Source: Rapidithrix thailandica (GTDB lineage: Bacteria > Bacteroidota > Bacteroidia > Cytophagales > Flammeovirgaceae). Taken from it: 64,000 nt of DNA. This document shows, one piece after another, positions 51,159 through 60,200 of this stretch (within the stretch, counting starts at the first letter, position 1; every line of letters starts with the position of its first letter). Made by a program: the position numbers and the translations under genes. Location of the stretch: positions 124,001-188,000 of the forward strand of contig NZ_JBDKWZ010000002.1 in the NCBI RefSeq assembly GCF_039710355.1. Direction: 5' to 3'. The notes beneath the pieces were generated by a model that was not told the origin of the DNA, made no database searches, and saw only the letters and a list, made by a program, of their open reading frames with translations.

Positions 51159-52061
51159 ATGAAAAATGTCCCTTTTGAAGGCGTGATTGCCTATCCTATT
51201 ACACCTTTTGATGAGAAGGAAAATGTAAATATCCCCTTGTTTAAGCAGTTAGTGGAGAGGTTGGTGGTGAATGGTTCGCAGGGGATTGCTCCTTTGGGAA
51301 GTACCGGGGTACTACCTTATTTGACCGATGAAGAAAAAGAGGAACTGACAGAAGCGACTATGCAACAAGTGGCTGGCCGGGTACCGGTATTGGTGGGGGT
51401 GTCTAACTTGACTACTGAAAGAACCCTTTATCATGCAAAATTCGCTGAAAAAGCCGGAGCTACAGCGGTAATGATTTTACCGATGAGCTATTGGAAGTTG
51501 ACCGAAGAGGAAATTGTAAAACATTATGATACGGTAGCCCGGCATATTTCCATTCCGATAATGGCTTATAATAATCCGGCTACAGGAGGGATTGATATGT
51601 CACCGGCTCTGCTCAAGCGTTTGTTGGAGATTCCGAATGTGACCATGATTAAAGAAAGTACCGGAGATGTACAAAGGATGCATTACCTGCGCAAAGAGTT
51701 GGGAGAAGAGGTTGCATTTTTCAACGGATCTAATCCTTTGGCATTGGCAGCTTTTGCTGCAGGGGCAAAAGGTTGGTGTACTGCCGCACCTAACTTGATT
51801 CCGGAACTCAATTTGGCCCTGTACGAAGCCATTCAAAAGAATGATTTGGCAGAAGCGCAAAAGGTATTTTACAAACAAGTTAACCTGTTGAAGTTTATCG
51901 TCCAGAAAGGCCTTCCAAGAACAGTTAAAGCGGGACTCAATATTCTTGGCGAAGAAGGTGGGCAGCTTCGAAGTCCGCTACAGCCACTTTCTGAAGTGGA
52001 AAACCAGGAATTGGTTTCCCTGTTGAAAGAATGTGATATTTTAAGCCCAAGCTTTGGGTAA
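51159..52061 (+). CDS. DapA-family aldolase/lyase
   Basis: 300 residues from the ATG at 51159 (MKNVPFEGVIAYPITPFDEK); a TTG start 15 bases earlier is possible. TIM barrel with Schiff-base Lys165 in VTMIKESTGD and Tyr137 in IMAYNNPATGG, both as in dihydrodipicolinate synthase. The GTTGE loop of true DapA reads GSTGVLPYL, so the substrate is probably different: this subgroup includes pyruvate-dependent lyases and dehydratases acting on sugar acids or hydroxyproline-derived compounds. No dapB or dapD nearby, so lysine synthesis is unlikely. Downstream of the cupin gene; strong terminator at 52071 separates it from yggS. Confidence 0.88.
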   Translation: MKNVPFEGVIAYPITPFDEKENVNIPLFKQLVERLVVNGSQGIAPLGSTGVLPYLTDEEKEELTEATMQQVAGRVPVLVGVSNLTTERTLYHAKFAEKAGATAVMILPMSYWKLTEEEIVKHYDTVARHISIPIMAYNNPATGGIDMSPALLKRLLEIPNVTMIKESTGDVQRMHYLRKELGEEVAFFNGSNPLALAAFAAGAKGWCTAAPNLIPELNLALYEAIQKNDLAEAQKVFYKQVNLLKFIVQKGLPRTVKAGLNILGEEGGQLRSPLQPLSEVENQELVSLLKECDILSPSFG

Positions 52062-52070
52062 ATTTTCTCA

Positions 52071-52108
52071 CCTCTACTTTGAAGCCATCCAAAGTAGAGG
52101 TTTTTTTT
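52071..52108 (+). terminator. Terminator of the cupin-DapA-like operon
   Basis: A perfect 11-bp inverted repeat CCTCTACTTTG / CAAAGTAGAGG with an eight-base loop, followed by eight Ts. yggS begins only 20 bases later, so read-through or its own promoter is needed. Confidence 0.92.
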
Positions 52109-52127
52109 CTCAAAGATATCTTTTTCT

Positions 52128-52874
52128 ATGAAGCATAACATATTAACCAATTTATCTCATGTAAAAGCGCGGGTGAAAGCGGCTTGTTTGAAAGCGGGAA
52201 GAGATCCCGGATCTGTGAAATTGTTATTGGCGACCAAAACGGTCAGTGCCGAAAATATCCGGATAGCCATGGAGGCCGGAGAGTCACTGCTTGGTGAAAA
52301 TAAAGTGCAGGAATTAAAAAGTAAATACGAGGCGTTACATCCTTTTTCGAACCAACTGCATTTTATCGGTCACTTGCAAACGAACAAAGTAAAAGAAGTC
52401 ATTAAGTACGCAACTTGCATCCAATCGGTTGACCGGATCAGGTTAGCGGAAAAACTCCAAAACCGCCTGACATTTGAAGATAGAAGGATGGATGTTTTTA
52501 TCCAAGTGAATACCTCTTATGAACAAAGTAAGTTTGGCGCAGCCCCGGAAAACACCCTTAAACTTATACAGGAAGTATCGAGTATGGACCGATTGAAAAT
52601 CAAAGGTTTAATGACTATTGGGTTATTCAGTGCCGAGCCTGAAAAAGTCCGGAAATGTTTCCGCTTATTAAAAAACTTGCAAGAACAAGCCATGGCATTG
52701 AACTTACCGGGTGTGTCGTTGGACGAGCTTTCCATGGGGATGAGTGGTGACCTGGAAATTGCGATTGAAGAAGGGGCCACAATGGTGAGAGTAGGTACTG
52801 CGATTTTTGGGAAAAGACCTTATCCGGATAGTTACTATTGGAATGAAAATAACGGACCAAAGGCTTACCTGTAA
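52128..52874 (+). CDS. yggS: YggS-family PLP homeostasis protein
   Basis: 248 residues (E. coli YggS has 234). PLP-binding Lys37 lies in LLLATKTVSAENI; GENKVQELKSKYEAL, HFIGHLQTNKVKEV, QSVDRIRLAEKLQ, IQVNTSYEQSKFG, GLMTIG and LSMGMSGDLEIAIEEGATMVRVGTAIFG are the family blocks. It binds PLP without catalysis, guards the free PLP pool and affects amino-acid balance when lost. Its place directly behind a MocR (PLP-sensing) regulated pair is suggestive. A last ~15 residues (GKRPYPDSYYWNENN) extend beyond the usual end. Confidence 0.93.
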   Translation: MKHNILTNLSHVKARVKAACLKAGRDPGSVKLLLATKTVSAENIRIAMEAGESLLGENKVQELKSKYEALHPFSNQLHFIGHLQTNKVKEVIKYATCIQSVDRIRLAEKLQNRLTFEDRRMDVFIQVNTSYEQSKFGAAPENTLKLIQEVSSMDRLKIKGLMTIGLFSAEPEKVRKCFRLLKNLQEQAMALNLPGVSLDELSMGMSGDLEIAIEEGATMVRVGTAIFGKRPYPDSYYWNENNGPKAYL

Positions 52875-52930
52875 TCCACAAACCTGTGTCCGTTTTCCAT
52901 TTTGATTCGGAATGAAAAACGCTTTTGTTG

Positions 52931-52961
52931 TTTGATAGTCTATTTAGATTTTATAATTTTG
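52931..52961 (+). promoter_or_regulatory. Promoter of the superoxide dismutase operon
   Basis: TTTG (52931-52934), a 19-base spacer and TAATTTTG (52954-52961) give a full match to the Bacteroidetes housekeeping promoter. Transcription should start near 52968-52970. Confidence 0.8.
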
Positions 52962-52967
52962 TTATAT

Positions 52968-52994
52968 CTAAAAATAAATTTAGGTTAGACTAAA
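52968..52994 (+). promoter_or_regulatory. Overlapping palindromes at the sod start site, DtxR/MntR-like operator
   Basis: Two overlapping 16-bp elements of form CTAAA-N6-TTTAG (52968-52983) and TTTAG-N6-CTAAA (52979-52994) cover the expected transcription start. The second reads TTTAGGTTAGACTAAA and by eye agrees at 14 of 19 positions with the DtxR/IdeR consensus TTAGGTTAGGCTAACCTAA. Control by an iron- or manganese-sensing DtxR-family repressor is inferred. Confidence 0.5.
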
Positions 52995-53010
52995 AATAAA
53001 ATCTACTACT

Positions 53011-53607
53011 ATGTACCAATTACCGGATTTACCTTTTGATAAGAAAGTGTTTGAGCCCATCATTACGGAGGAGGGCTTTGACTACCATCATGGAAAACAT
53101 CATAATGCCTATGTCAACAATTTGAATAGGCTCATTCAAGACACCCATTGGTCAGAGCTGCCACTGGAAAAGATTATTGTCAAAAGTTTAGAAGAGCAAA
53201 ATATCGGCTTGTTTAACAATGCCGCCCAGCATTTTAACCATAGTTTTTATTGGAATTGCTTATCGGAAAAAGGAGGAGGGCTTCCTAAAGGGCATATCGC
53301 GCAACTGATTGATTCGGGTTTTGGCTCATTTGAAAACTTCAAACAACAGTTTTCACAAGCCGCAGTACAGTTGTTCGGGTCGGGTTGGGCTTGGTTGGTT
53401 TTGAACAAGGAGGACAAACTGGATATCGCCTCTTTAAAAGATGCCAACACCCCCATCACCAATGGTCAAACCCCTATTTTGACATTGGATGTATGGGAGC
53501 ATGCCTATTACATCGACCATCGCAACCAACGGCCAAGGTTTGTGGAAGGTTTCTGGGAAATGGTGAATTGGGACTTTGCCAATCAAAACCTGAAGGGCCA
53601 TGAGTGA
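53011..53607 (+). CDS. sodB: Superoxide dismutase, Fe/Mn family
   Basis: 198 residues. Metal ligands in the usual places: His in DYHHGKHHNAYVNNL (~27), His in NNAAQHFNHSFYWNCL (~75), and Asp plus His in LDVWEHAYYIDHRNQR (~158-162). GSGWAWLVLNKEDKL is the conserved region before the last ligands. The AAQHFNHSFYW and AAVQLFGSGWAWLV features lean to the iron-dependent type, but Mn cannot be excluded. It converts superoxide to oxygen and hydrogen peroxide in the cytoplasm. Its stop overlaps the next gene by 8 bases; strong promoter and a possible metal-responsive operator lie in front. Confidence 0.95.
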   Translation: MYQLPDLPFDKKVFEPIITEEGFDYHHGKHHNAYVNNLNRLIQDTHWSELPLEKIIVKSLEEQNIGLFNNAAQHFNHSFYWNCLSEKGGGLPKGHIAQLIDSGFGSFENFKQQFSQAAVQLFGSGWAWLVLNKEDKLDIASLKDANTPITNGQTPILTLDVWEHAYYIDHRNQRPRFVEGFWEMVNWDFANQNLKGHE

Positions 53608-54055
53608 GTTTTGTTTGAAACATATCGAAGAAGCCTGGAAAGTGAAGACCAATCTGGCCAATAAGTTGTTCGACAAAGGCTGTTTCGACCAAGCCTTGAC
53701 AGGGTATACGGAGTCGTTGGCCCGGGCAGAAGTATTGAATCAACATAGGGAATCCTGTAAATCTTACGGGATTCCTTTTGTCCAGGTATTTATTATTTCT
53801 TGTAATAATTTATCCAATACATACAGTGAATTGGGGCTTTACCAGGAGGCAGACAGGATGTTGAAGCGAAGCATTTGTTATATCGCCCATTTGTTGAGTT
53901 TAAAAAAGAAAAAATTAGACGAGTACATAGAGCTTCAAAAAGAGTTGGGAAGAGCTATACTTTATTATAAGGAATTTTTAAAACATTCCGGCAAGGTAAA
54001 AATAGAAGCGTTGTGGCTGGATGATATCGTACAGGAGTATTTAGGGAAAATGTAA
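53600..54055 (+). CDS. Hypothetical helical protein, translationally coupled to sod
   Basis: 151 residues, start overlapping the sod stop by 8 bases. Helical throughout, TPR-like in two places: WKVKTNLANKLFDKGCFDQALTGYTESLARAEVL (A..LF..G.F..AL..Y pattern) and SCNNLSNTYSELGLYQEADRMLKRS. No signal peptide or membrane helix. I do not recognise a characterised family. Coupling to superoxide dismutase suggests a role in the same stress response, perhaps as an adaptor. Four cysteines are spread along the chain with no clear motif. Confidence 0.78.
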   Translation: MSEFCLKHIEEAWKVKTNLANKLFDKGCFDQALTGYTESLARAEVLNQHRESCKSYGIPFVQVFIISCNNLSNTYSELGLYQEADRMLKRSICYIAHLLSLKKKKLDEYIELQKELGRAILYYKEFLKHSGKVKIEALWLDDIVQEYLGKM

Positions 54056-54137
54056 TAAAGGATCGGGAAAACTTTGGAGGCTTAAGTATTACTGATTCTA
54101 CTCAACATTCACGATTAAGCAAATAAAAACAGGGAAT

Positions 54138-54308
54138 ATGGATTATGTGATTGAACTTCTTATGTCCGAAAAGAGAAACCTGGAAAAACGGATTAAACAA
54201 GACGAATTGTTACATAAAGATATGCGGAAAGCGACCATTGCTTTAAAGCAATTGACACAGTTAAAATTAGCCATTAAATACCTACGGCAAAAAAACAAAT
54301 TGAGGTGA
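54138..54308 (+). CDS. Small charged coiled-coil protein (56 aa)
   Basis: A 56-residue frame starting MDYVIELLMSEKRNLEKRI and ending LRQKNKLR, with AGGGA seven bases before the AUG as a plausible ribosome site. It is highly charged and helical, with leucines spaced as in a coiled coil. It follows the sod-coupled gene by 82 bases on the same strand and could be third in that operon. No family recognised. It could be a chance frame, but codon choice is like its neighbours and the start context is good. Confidence 0.55.
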   Translation: MDYVIELLMSEKRNLEKRIKQDELLHKDMRKATIALKQLTQLKLAIKYLRQKNKLR

Positions 54309-54575
54309 GCGGCAAAGTATTTCTTTATTTCATCCATTGCAAAAAAAGAAGGAATCTATGGGGTAGAAAGGCCAGCTAGCTGATAAAAACACGAAATAAT
54401 GATATTTTCAATCTGATACAAAAACGGTATGGTTCTGCTTGATTTAAAAGGGATGGAAAAAGTCTATTAGTATATCCTTGTACCTCAGTTCTTTTCGCAA
54501 GGACTGGGAAATCCACAATCAACCTTTGGCTTTATTTAGGCATTCTATGAGTAAGTAGTAATAAATAAAGCATAT

Positions 54576-55514
54576 ATGAGCGACAAAAATCTGGATGTGA
54601 TTGTAATTGGTGGCGGTCCGGCAGGGATGAATGCTGCCTTGGTTTTGGGAAGAGCTATGGTGAATGCCGTGGTGATTAATGAAGAAAACCCCCGAAACCG
54701 GATAACGCAAGGCTCTTATGGATTTGTGACCCGGGATGGTATCCATCCCTTGGAATTTTTAAAGATTGCAAAACACCAATTAGAAAAATACAATACGGTG
54801 CAGTATGTCAGAGGGCTCGTGGCCGGCGTGAAAAGAGAAGACGAAGGTTATCTGGTGAATACACAAAATAATGATGTTTTTAAGGCTCCGCGAGTCGTCT
54901 TTGCTACTGGGTATAAAGACGATTTGAGACAAGCTAACTTAAAAGGTGTAGAAAAAGTTTATGGAATATCGGTCTTTCCCTGCCCTTTTTGCGATGGATG
55001 GGAAAGAAAAAATCAACCTTTGGCTTTGTTCGGAGAAGAAAGGTATGTGGTGGATTTTGCCAAAACAGTGAGCAATTGGACCAAAGACCTGATTGTCTTT
55101 ACCAATGGGAAGAAGATGGTTTCCGAGGCAGAGAAGAAAATGCTGTTGAGGCACCATGTCGAAGTAGAAGAAGAAAAGGTTTCGGAACTTTTGTCGGAAA
55201 ACGGACAGCTTACCGGAGTAGAATTGCTCAGTGGAAAAGTTGTACACCGGACGGGCGGTTTCCTGATGAATACAGGTGGTCAACAATCGACCTTATTCCC
55301 TGTACAGCTAGGGGTTGAGGAAGAAGAATACGGAACTTACGAAACCAACCAATGGGGAAAAACCAGTGTTGAAGGCATTTATATAGTTGGCGATGCTAAA
55401 AATAGTTTTACAGGAAGCATTAACTCCGCTGCCGAAGGGTTTACCGTGGCAGAAATGATTGTACATGAAATCATTGACGAGCGTTGGGACTCTCAACCCT
55501 CATTCTTCTTTTAA
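54576..55514 (+). CDS. Thioredoxin-reductase-like NAD(P)/FAD oxidoreductase
   Basis: 312 residues. FAD motif VIVIGGGPAGMNAALVLGRA at ~8-27 (GGGPAGMNAA is the core), redox pair in FPCPFCDGWE (~134-143), ATGYKDDL, and a C-terminal FAD block VEGIYIVGDAKN. The NADPH-binding GxGxxA is weak (ALFGEERYVVDFA), so the reductant is uncertain. CPFC replaces the CATC of standard TrxB; this subgroup is common next to regulators in many bacteria and its partner is unknown. It reduces a disulfide, probably of a small redox protein. Own terminator at 55544. Confidence 0.86.
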   Translation: MSDKNLDVIVIGGGPAGMNAALVLGRAMVNAVVINEENPRNRITQGSYGFVTRDGIHPLEFLKIAKHQLEKYNTVQYVRGLVAGVKREDEGYLVNTQNNDVFKAPRVVFATGYKDDLRQANLKGVEKVYGISVFPCPFCDGWERKNQPLALFGEERYVVDFAKTVSNWTKDLIVFTNGKKMVSEAEKKMLLRHHVEVEEEKVSELLSENGQLTGVELLSGKVVHRTGGFLMNTGGQQSTLFPVQLGVEEEEYGTYETNQWGKTSVEGIYIVGDAKNSFTGSINSAAEGFTVAEMIVHEIIDERWDSQPSFFF

Positions 55515-55543
55515 ACTCCAATATCTATCTCTTTTTGTTCAAT

Positions 55544-55576
55544 AAATAGCCCATTGTTACTAACAATGGGCTATTT
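55544..55576 (+). terminator. Terminator of the flavoprotein gene
   Basis: A perfect 15-bp inverted repeat AAATAGCCCATTGTT / AACAATGGGCTATTT with a three-base loop, 30 bases past the stop codon. Confidence 0.85.
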
Positions 55577-55719
55577 GCGTTGTTAATCTTTTTAACACCT
55601 ATCATACATTTTTTACCATTTTTCTGGGTTTGAGAAAAAAAGTAAATTTTTTTGAGGGCATTTTAAGGTTTGCCGGTACATAGTAGTAAAAGCAGTAAAA
55701 ATCCATTTTGACGGAAACA

Positions 55720-56709
55720 ATGCCTGAATATAATTCCATAGAAGATTTTTTGAGTGACAGCAGCTTTGTGGAGTGGGTGCGTCAGACCCAACAATCTCCA
55801 CAATGGGAACAGTGGCTCCTAGATCATCCGGAGAAACGAGTTTTGGCAGAGCAGGCAACTGACTTGTTGAAGGCCATGGAGTTTACTGTGGAGGCTCCCG
55901 GGATGGAAGAGATGTTTACGGTCAAACAAGAGATCGATGCACAAATTGCCCGGAAAGAAGAAGCATTGGGGAAGGGTAAACAAAGAAATATAGGTAAGTA
56001 TTGGTATGCATCGATAGCAGCAGTGATTACACTTTTACTTGTTTGGGGGAGCGTTTGGTGGTGGGGAAACGCACCTGAAAAGACAATCTACAGTACTGCT
56101 TTTGGCCAGATGGATTCCTTATGGTTGGAAGACGGCACCTTGGTTTTGCTTAATGGGAATACACGTTTGGAAGTGGCCAAGCAGTGGAGTACAGCTCCTA
56201 AACGGGAAGTTTGGTTGGAAGGAGAAGCCTTTTTTTATGTGAAAAAATCACCGGATCATCCGTTTGTAGTGCATTCCAGTGTCTCTGAAGTGAAAGTGTT
56301 GGGAACGGCCTTTAATATGGAGGCAAGGGCGGAGCATAGTGAAGTGTATCTGGAAGAAGGAAAAGTCGAAGTAACCCATACAAATACCCGTCAAAAATTG
56401 CTGTTATCGCCCAATGAATTGGCCATTGTGGAGGTGAATCAGTTAACGAAACAAACTGTAAAAGGGGCTGCCATTGTGGCTTGGCGGAAGCAGCTATTGG
56501 CATTTGACAATGCAACTTTAGAGGCTGTAGCCCGGGAGCTTCGCAATACGTTTGGGTATGAAGTCCAATTTGCCAATGATTCGTTAAGGCATCTGCTTTT
56601 TACCGGGAGCAGTGCTGCCGACAACCTTTCTTTGTTGGTGAAAAGCATTGCCCAAGTGCATAATCTGACCATTACTACAGATAAAAATACCATTAGCGTA
56701 AGCCGTTGA
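55720..56709 (+). CDS. FecR-family anti-sigma factor
   Basis: 329 residues from the ATG at 55720 (MPEYNSIEDFLSDSSFVEWV); a TTG at 55708 is possible. Residues 1-85 are the cytoplasmic sigma-binding part (QQSPQWEQWLLDHPEKRVLAEQA). One membrane helix at ~95-115 (YASIAAVITLLLVWGSVWWW). Periplasmic FecR domain ~120-220 (LEDGTLVLLNGNTRLEVA, WLEGEAFFYVKKSPDHPFVVHSS in parts, KVLGTAFNMEA) and a DUF4974 end (ATLEAVARELRNTFGYEVQF). It holds an ECF sigma factor until the SusC STN domain signals that substrate is bound. The sigma gene expected just upstream is missing. Confidence 0.94.
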   Translation: MPEYNSIEDFLSDSSFVEWVRQTQQSPQWEQWLLDHPEKRVLAEQATDLLKAMEFTVEAPGMEEMFTVKQEIDAQIARKEEALGKGKQRNIGKYWYASIAAVITLLLVWGSVWWWGNAPEKTIYSTAFGQMDSLWLEDGTLVLLNGNTRLEVAKQWSTAPKREVWLEGEAFFYVKKSPDHPFVVHSSVSEVKVLGTAFNMEARAEHSEVYLEEGKVEVTHTNTRQKLLLSPNELAIVEVNQLTKQTVKGAAIVAWRKQLLAFDNATLEAVARELRNTFGYEVQFANDSLRHLLFTGSSAADNLSLLVKSIAQVHNLTITTDKNTISVSR

Positions 56710-57244
56710 ACCAGGCGGCTTTACAGACATACAACTAACCTTTTCAAGGTTCAACCAGCAAAAAATATCTACAGTCGACTATTTCTTTATTGTGAAGTGA
56801 ATTAACCTTTTTCTTTTTCCTAAAAAAATGTTTCGAAAACGCCTCCTCTGTGTTACTTTTTTCAACAATAGCTTTGGCTATTCTCTTAAAAAAAGTGCCT
56901 TGATGAGCCGGTTTTGATTCCATGTTCGGTCAAAAACTATACGTTTAAACCGCTTCTGTTTTAACTTTCGAAAGTAAAAAACGCATGGGTAGTAAAAAGC
57001 AACCAGTGAGCTGCCCACGACTAACTTAGGTAAATCCCTTACTGATACCAGGTTGGGTAATCTATTAAGTGCAGGATAAGTGCTTAATGGGTTTGACCAG
57101 CTTTGAGGGAGCGCTTTATTTGATTTGAGGATTGTACGAAGGCTGCTCTGAACAAGGGCGTTTGGCCATGACTCATTTCATCGGAAACTCCCTGATTAAC
57201 ATTGACAAAATGAGTCAAAAACATTTACCTAATTTTCGAACCTT
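56710..57244. other. Intergenic region before susC, carrying repeat copy 2
   Basis: 535 bases without a gene. Repeat copy 2 lies at 56793-56956. The rest, down to the susC start, shows no clear -7 element, which would fit recognition by an ECF sigma factor instead of the housekeeping one. Confidence 0.55.
56793..56956 (+). repeat. Dispersed intergenic repeat, copy 2 (hairpin loop in orientation B)
   Basis: 164 bases matching 29177-29338 in the same orientation. The hairpin arms (ACTTTTTT... and ...AAAAAAAGT) are present but the loop at 56866-56883 reads CAATAGCTTTGGCTATTC: its reverse complement fits the copy-1 loop at 17 of 18 positions, against 11 of 18 in direct alignment. The arms here have also drifted. 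It sits between fecR and susC. Confidence 0.8.
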
Positions 57245-60200
57245 ATGCAAAATAGAACTACTAGCTTACAACTGTTAGTGTTTTTTATCTTACTGGCTTT
57301 TCAGCATGGGTTGAGTGCTCAAGAGGGCTCGTCCAAACACCTTGCATCTAACCAAGAAAAAGTATCGCTAAACGAAATACTCAAAGAATTGTCGACCAGA
57401 CATGCCTTGAGTTTAAATTATAATCCGGAAACCGTACAAAAAATATTTTTACCCAAGCACCAATTGCCGTCCCAGCAATTACCGGCCGAAGAATACTTAC
57501 AGGTATTGGTAAAAAAGGTAGACTTAAATTGTATCAAACTCGATGAAAATCATTTTGTAATCAAACCTTCAGCTTCGATATCGCAACAGGAACGCATCCA
57601 AGTGAGTGGTAAGGTGGTGGATGAGCAGAATCAGCCCTTACCTGGTGTGAACGTATTGGAAAAGGGAAGCTCCAACGGGACTATTACGGATGCAGACGGG
57701 CAGTTCAGCCTGCAAATAGCGGGGCGTAATAGTAGCCTATTGTTCAGTTTTGTAGGGTATCAGAGTCAGGAAATAGCCGTTGGAAAGCGAAGGGAATTCA
57801 GGGTTGCTTTAGCGATGTCTTCCAAAGAACTTACGGAAGTGGTCGTTACTGCCTTGGGAATCAGTAGAGAACAACGGGCGTTGGGCTACTCGGTGGCCCA
57901 GCTGGATGGAGACGCGGTAAGTAAAGTGAAAGAAGCCCATGTGGTGAATTCCCTGGCAGGAAAAGTGGCCGGGGTAAATATCCGGAACACCAGCCCGGAT
58001 GCGGGTTCTTCGGTGCTGATTACAATCCGGGGACAATCGTCTCTAACGGGCAATAATCAGCCTTTGTTTGTGATTGACGGGGTGCCTGTGGTAACGAACA
58101 ATGCCAATGTATCTTCTTCTACGGATGCCCCGATAGATTTTGGAAATCCCGCCATTGACATCAATCCGGACGATGTGGCCAGTATTTCTATCTTGAAGGG
58201 GGCAAGTGCAGCGGCCTTGTACGGTTCGCGGGCCGGTAACGGTGTGGTTCTGATTACGACCAAATCAGGGAAAGGAGCGAAAAAAGGATTGGGTGTCAGT
58301 TTTAATTCTTCTGTTACCTTGGATCAGCCTTGGTTATATCCCGAGTTTCAAAACGAGTTTGGGGCCGGCGACCGGGAAGGAACCAATGAAACACTATCCG
58401 ATGCTTCCTGGGGGCCTCGGTTGGATAAAGGAACGAAACATTTGCAATGGGACAGCCCTCTGGATGGCGAAGGCAAACCCCTTCCGACCGATTGGGTGGC
58501 TTATCCCGACCGGCACAAAGACTTCTTTCAGACGGGGCAGACATTTAATAATAACATTGCTATCACAGGAAATTATAACGAAGGCGATTTCCGGTTTTCT
58601 TATTCCAATTTATACAACCGGGGGATTGTACCGAATACCAATCTGAAAAAGAACAATTTTAACTTGAATGCGGGGTATCACCTTGCTAAAAACTTGAAGG
58701 TGAGGGGGACGGTGTCTTATATCCAGTCGGAAAGTGACAACCGTCCTGCCAGTTATAAATCTTCCGAAAATATCATAGAAACTCTTTACCGGACCACGCC
58801 TAATATCAATGTCGTCAAATTATCGGATTACTGGATGGAGAATCGCAAAGATTTAGAGCAAAAATCACATTTGCCGGGAGAGGCTGACAATCCCTACTTT
58901 GTGGTGCATGAAAATACCAATAGCTTTCTTCGCAACCGGGTAATTGGCAATGTAAAACTGGACTATGAAATAGTGCCGGGTTTAAGTGTAATGCTGCGTT
59001 CGGGGGTTGATTTTTATAATGAAGAAAGAGAAAACAAACGGGCCTTTAGTACTTTGAAATATCCTAAAGGGGCCTATATGATGCAGAAACTGTATTACCA
59101 AGAAATAAACCACGATTTTCTGTTAACATACAACAAAAGTATCCATGATCACCAATGGTACTTCTCTTTCTCTTTGGGGGGTAACCGGATGGATCGTAAA
59201 ATCCGAGATTCGGCCCATAAAGCTGAACGCTTGAACTTGGCGAAGGTGTACAATGTGTCCAATGCGGCTGCCGGAACCTTGATCGGCACACAAAACAATT
59301 CCTGGAAACGGGTGAACAGCATTTATGGAATGGCCCAGTTTGCCTATCAGAATATGATCTTTCTGGATGTAACCGCCCGGAATGACTGGTCTAGCACTTT
59401 GCCTTTGGAGAATAATGCCTATTTCTACCCTTCGGTTTCTTTTAGTACGGTCTTTACCGACTTGTTCAAAATAGACAGCCGGTTCTTTTCCTATGGAAAG
59501 ATCCGCGCAAATTTTGCACAGGTGGGGAATGACACCGGACCGTACCAGCTGTACAATACCTATGATTTCGAAAATGATTGGGGGGATGTAAAAAGAGCGT
59601 CTATTTCTACATTATTAAAAAACAGCAGGTTAAAACCGGAAATCAGTACCACCTATGAAGGTGGGGTGGATTTACAATTCTTTAATGGCAGAATCGGTCT
59701 GGACCTTACTTATTATAAAACCAGTAGTAGAAATCAAATTATTCGCATCCCGACCAGTATCACTTCCGGAGCTTCGGAAAAACTGGTGAATGCCGGAGAA
59801 ATCCAAAATTCCGGTTGGGAGATTGCCTTGAAGGCAACACCTGTCAAGGTTAAAAACCTGCAGTGGAATACAACCGTCAATTTTACCCGGAATGAAAATA
59901 AAGTAATTAAACTGGTTGAGGGAGTGGAACGCTTCCGTTTGGGAGAAGCTACCGGTATTTACGAAGATGTTTACGAAGGTGGGAGCCTGGGAGATTTGTA
60001 TGATAAACGCACTTGGCTGACCATTAAAGAGGGGGAGCTAAAAGGCGAATATGTGGTGAACGAGGAGGGGTATCCGGTACGGGATAATACTTGGACCAAA
60101 GTAGGAAATTACAACCCCGACTTTATGTTGGGCTGGCACAACACACTCTCCTGGAAAAAGCTTCAGTTGGACTTTTTGATTGATTGGCGGAAGGGAGGTG

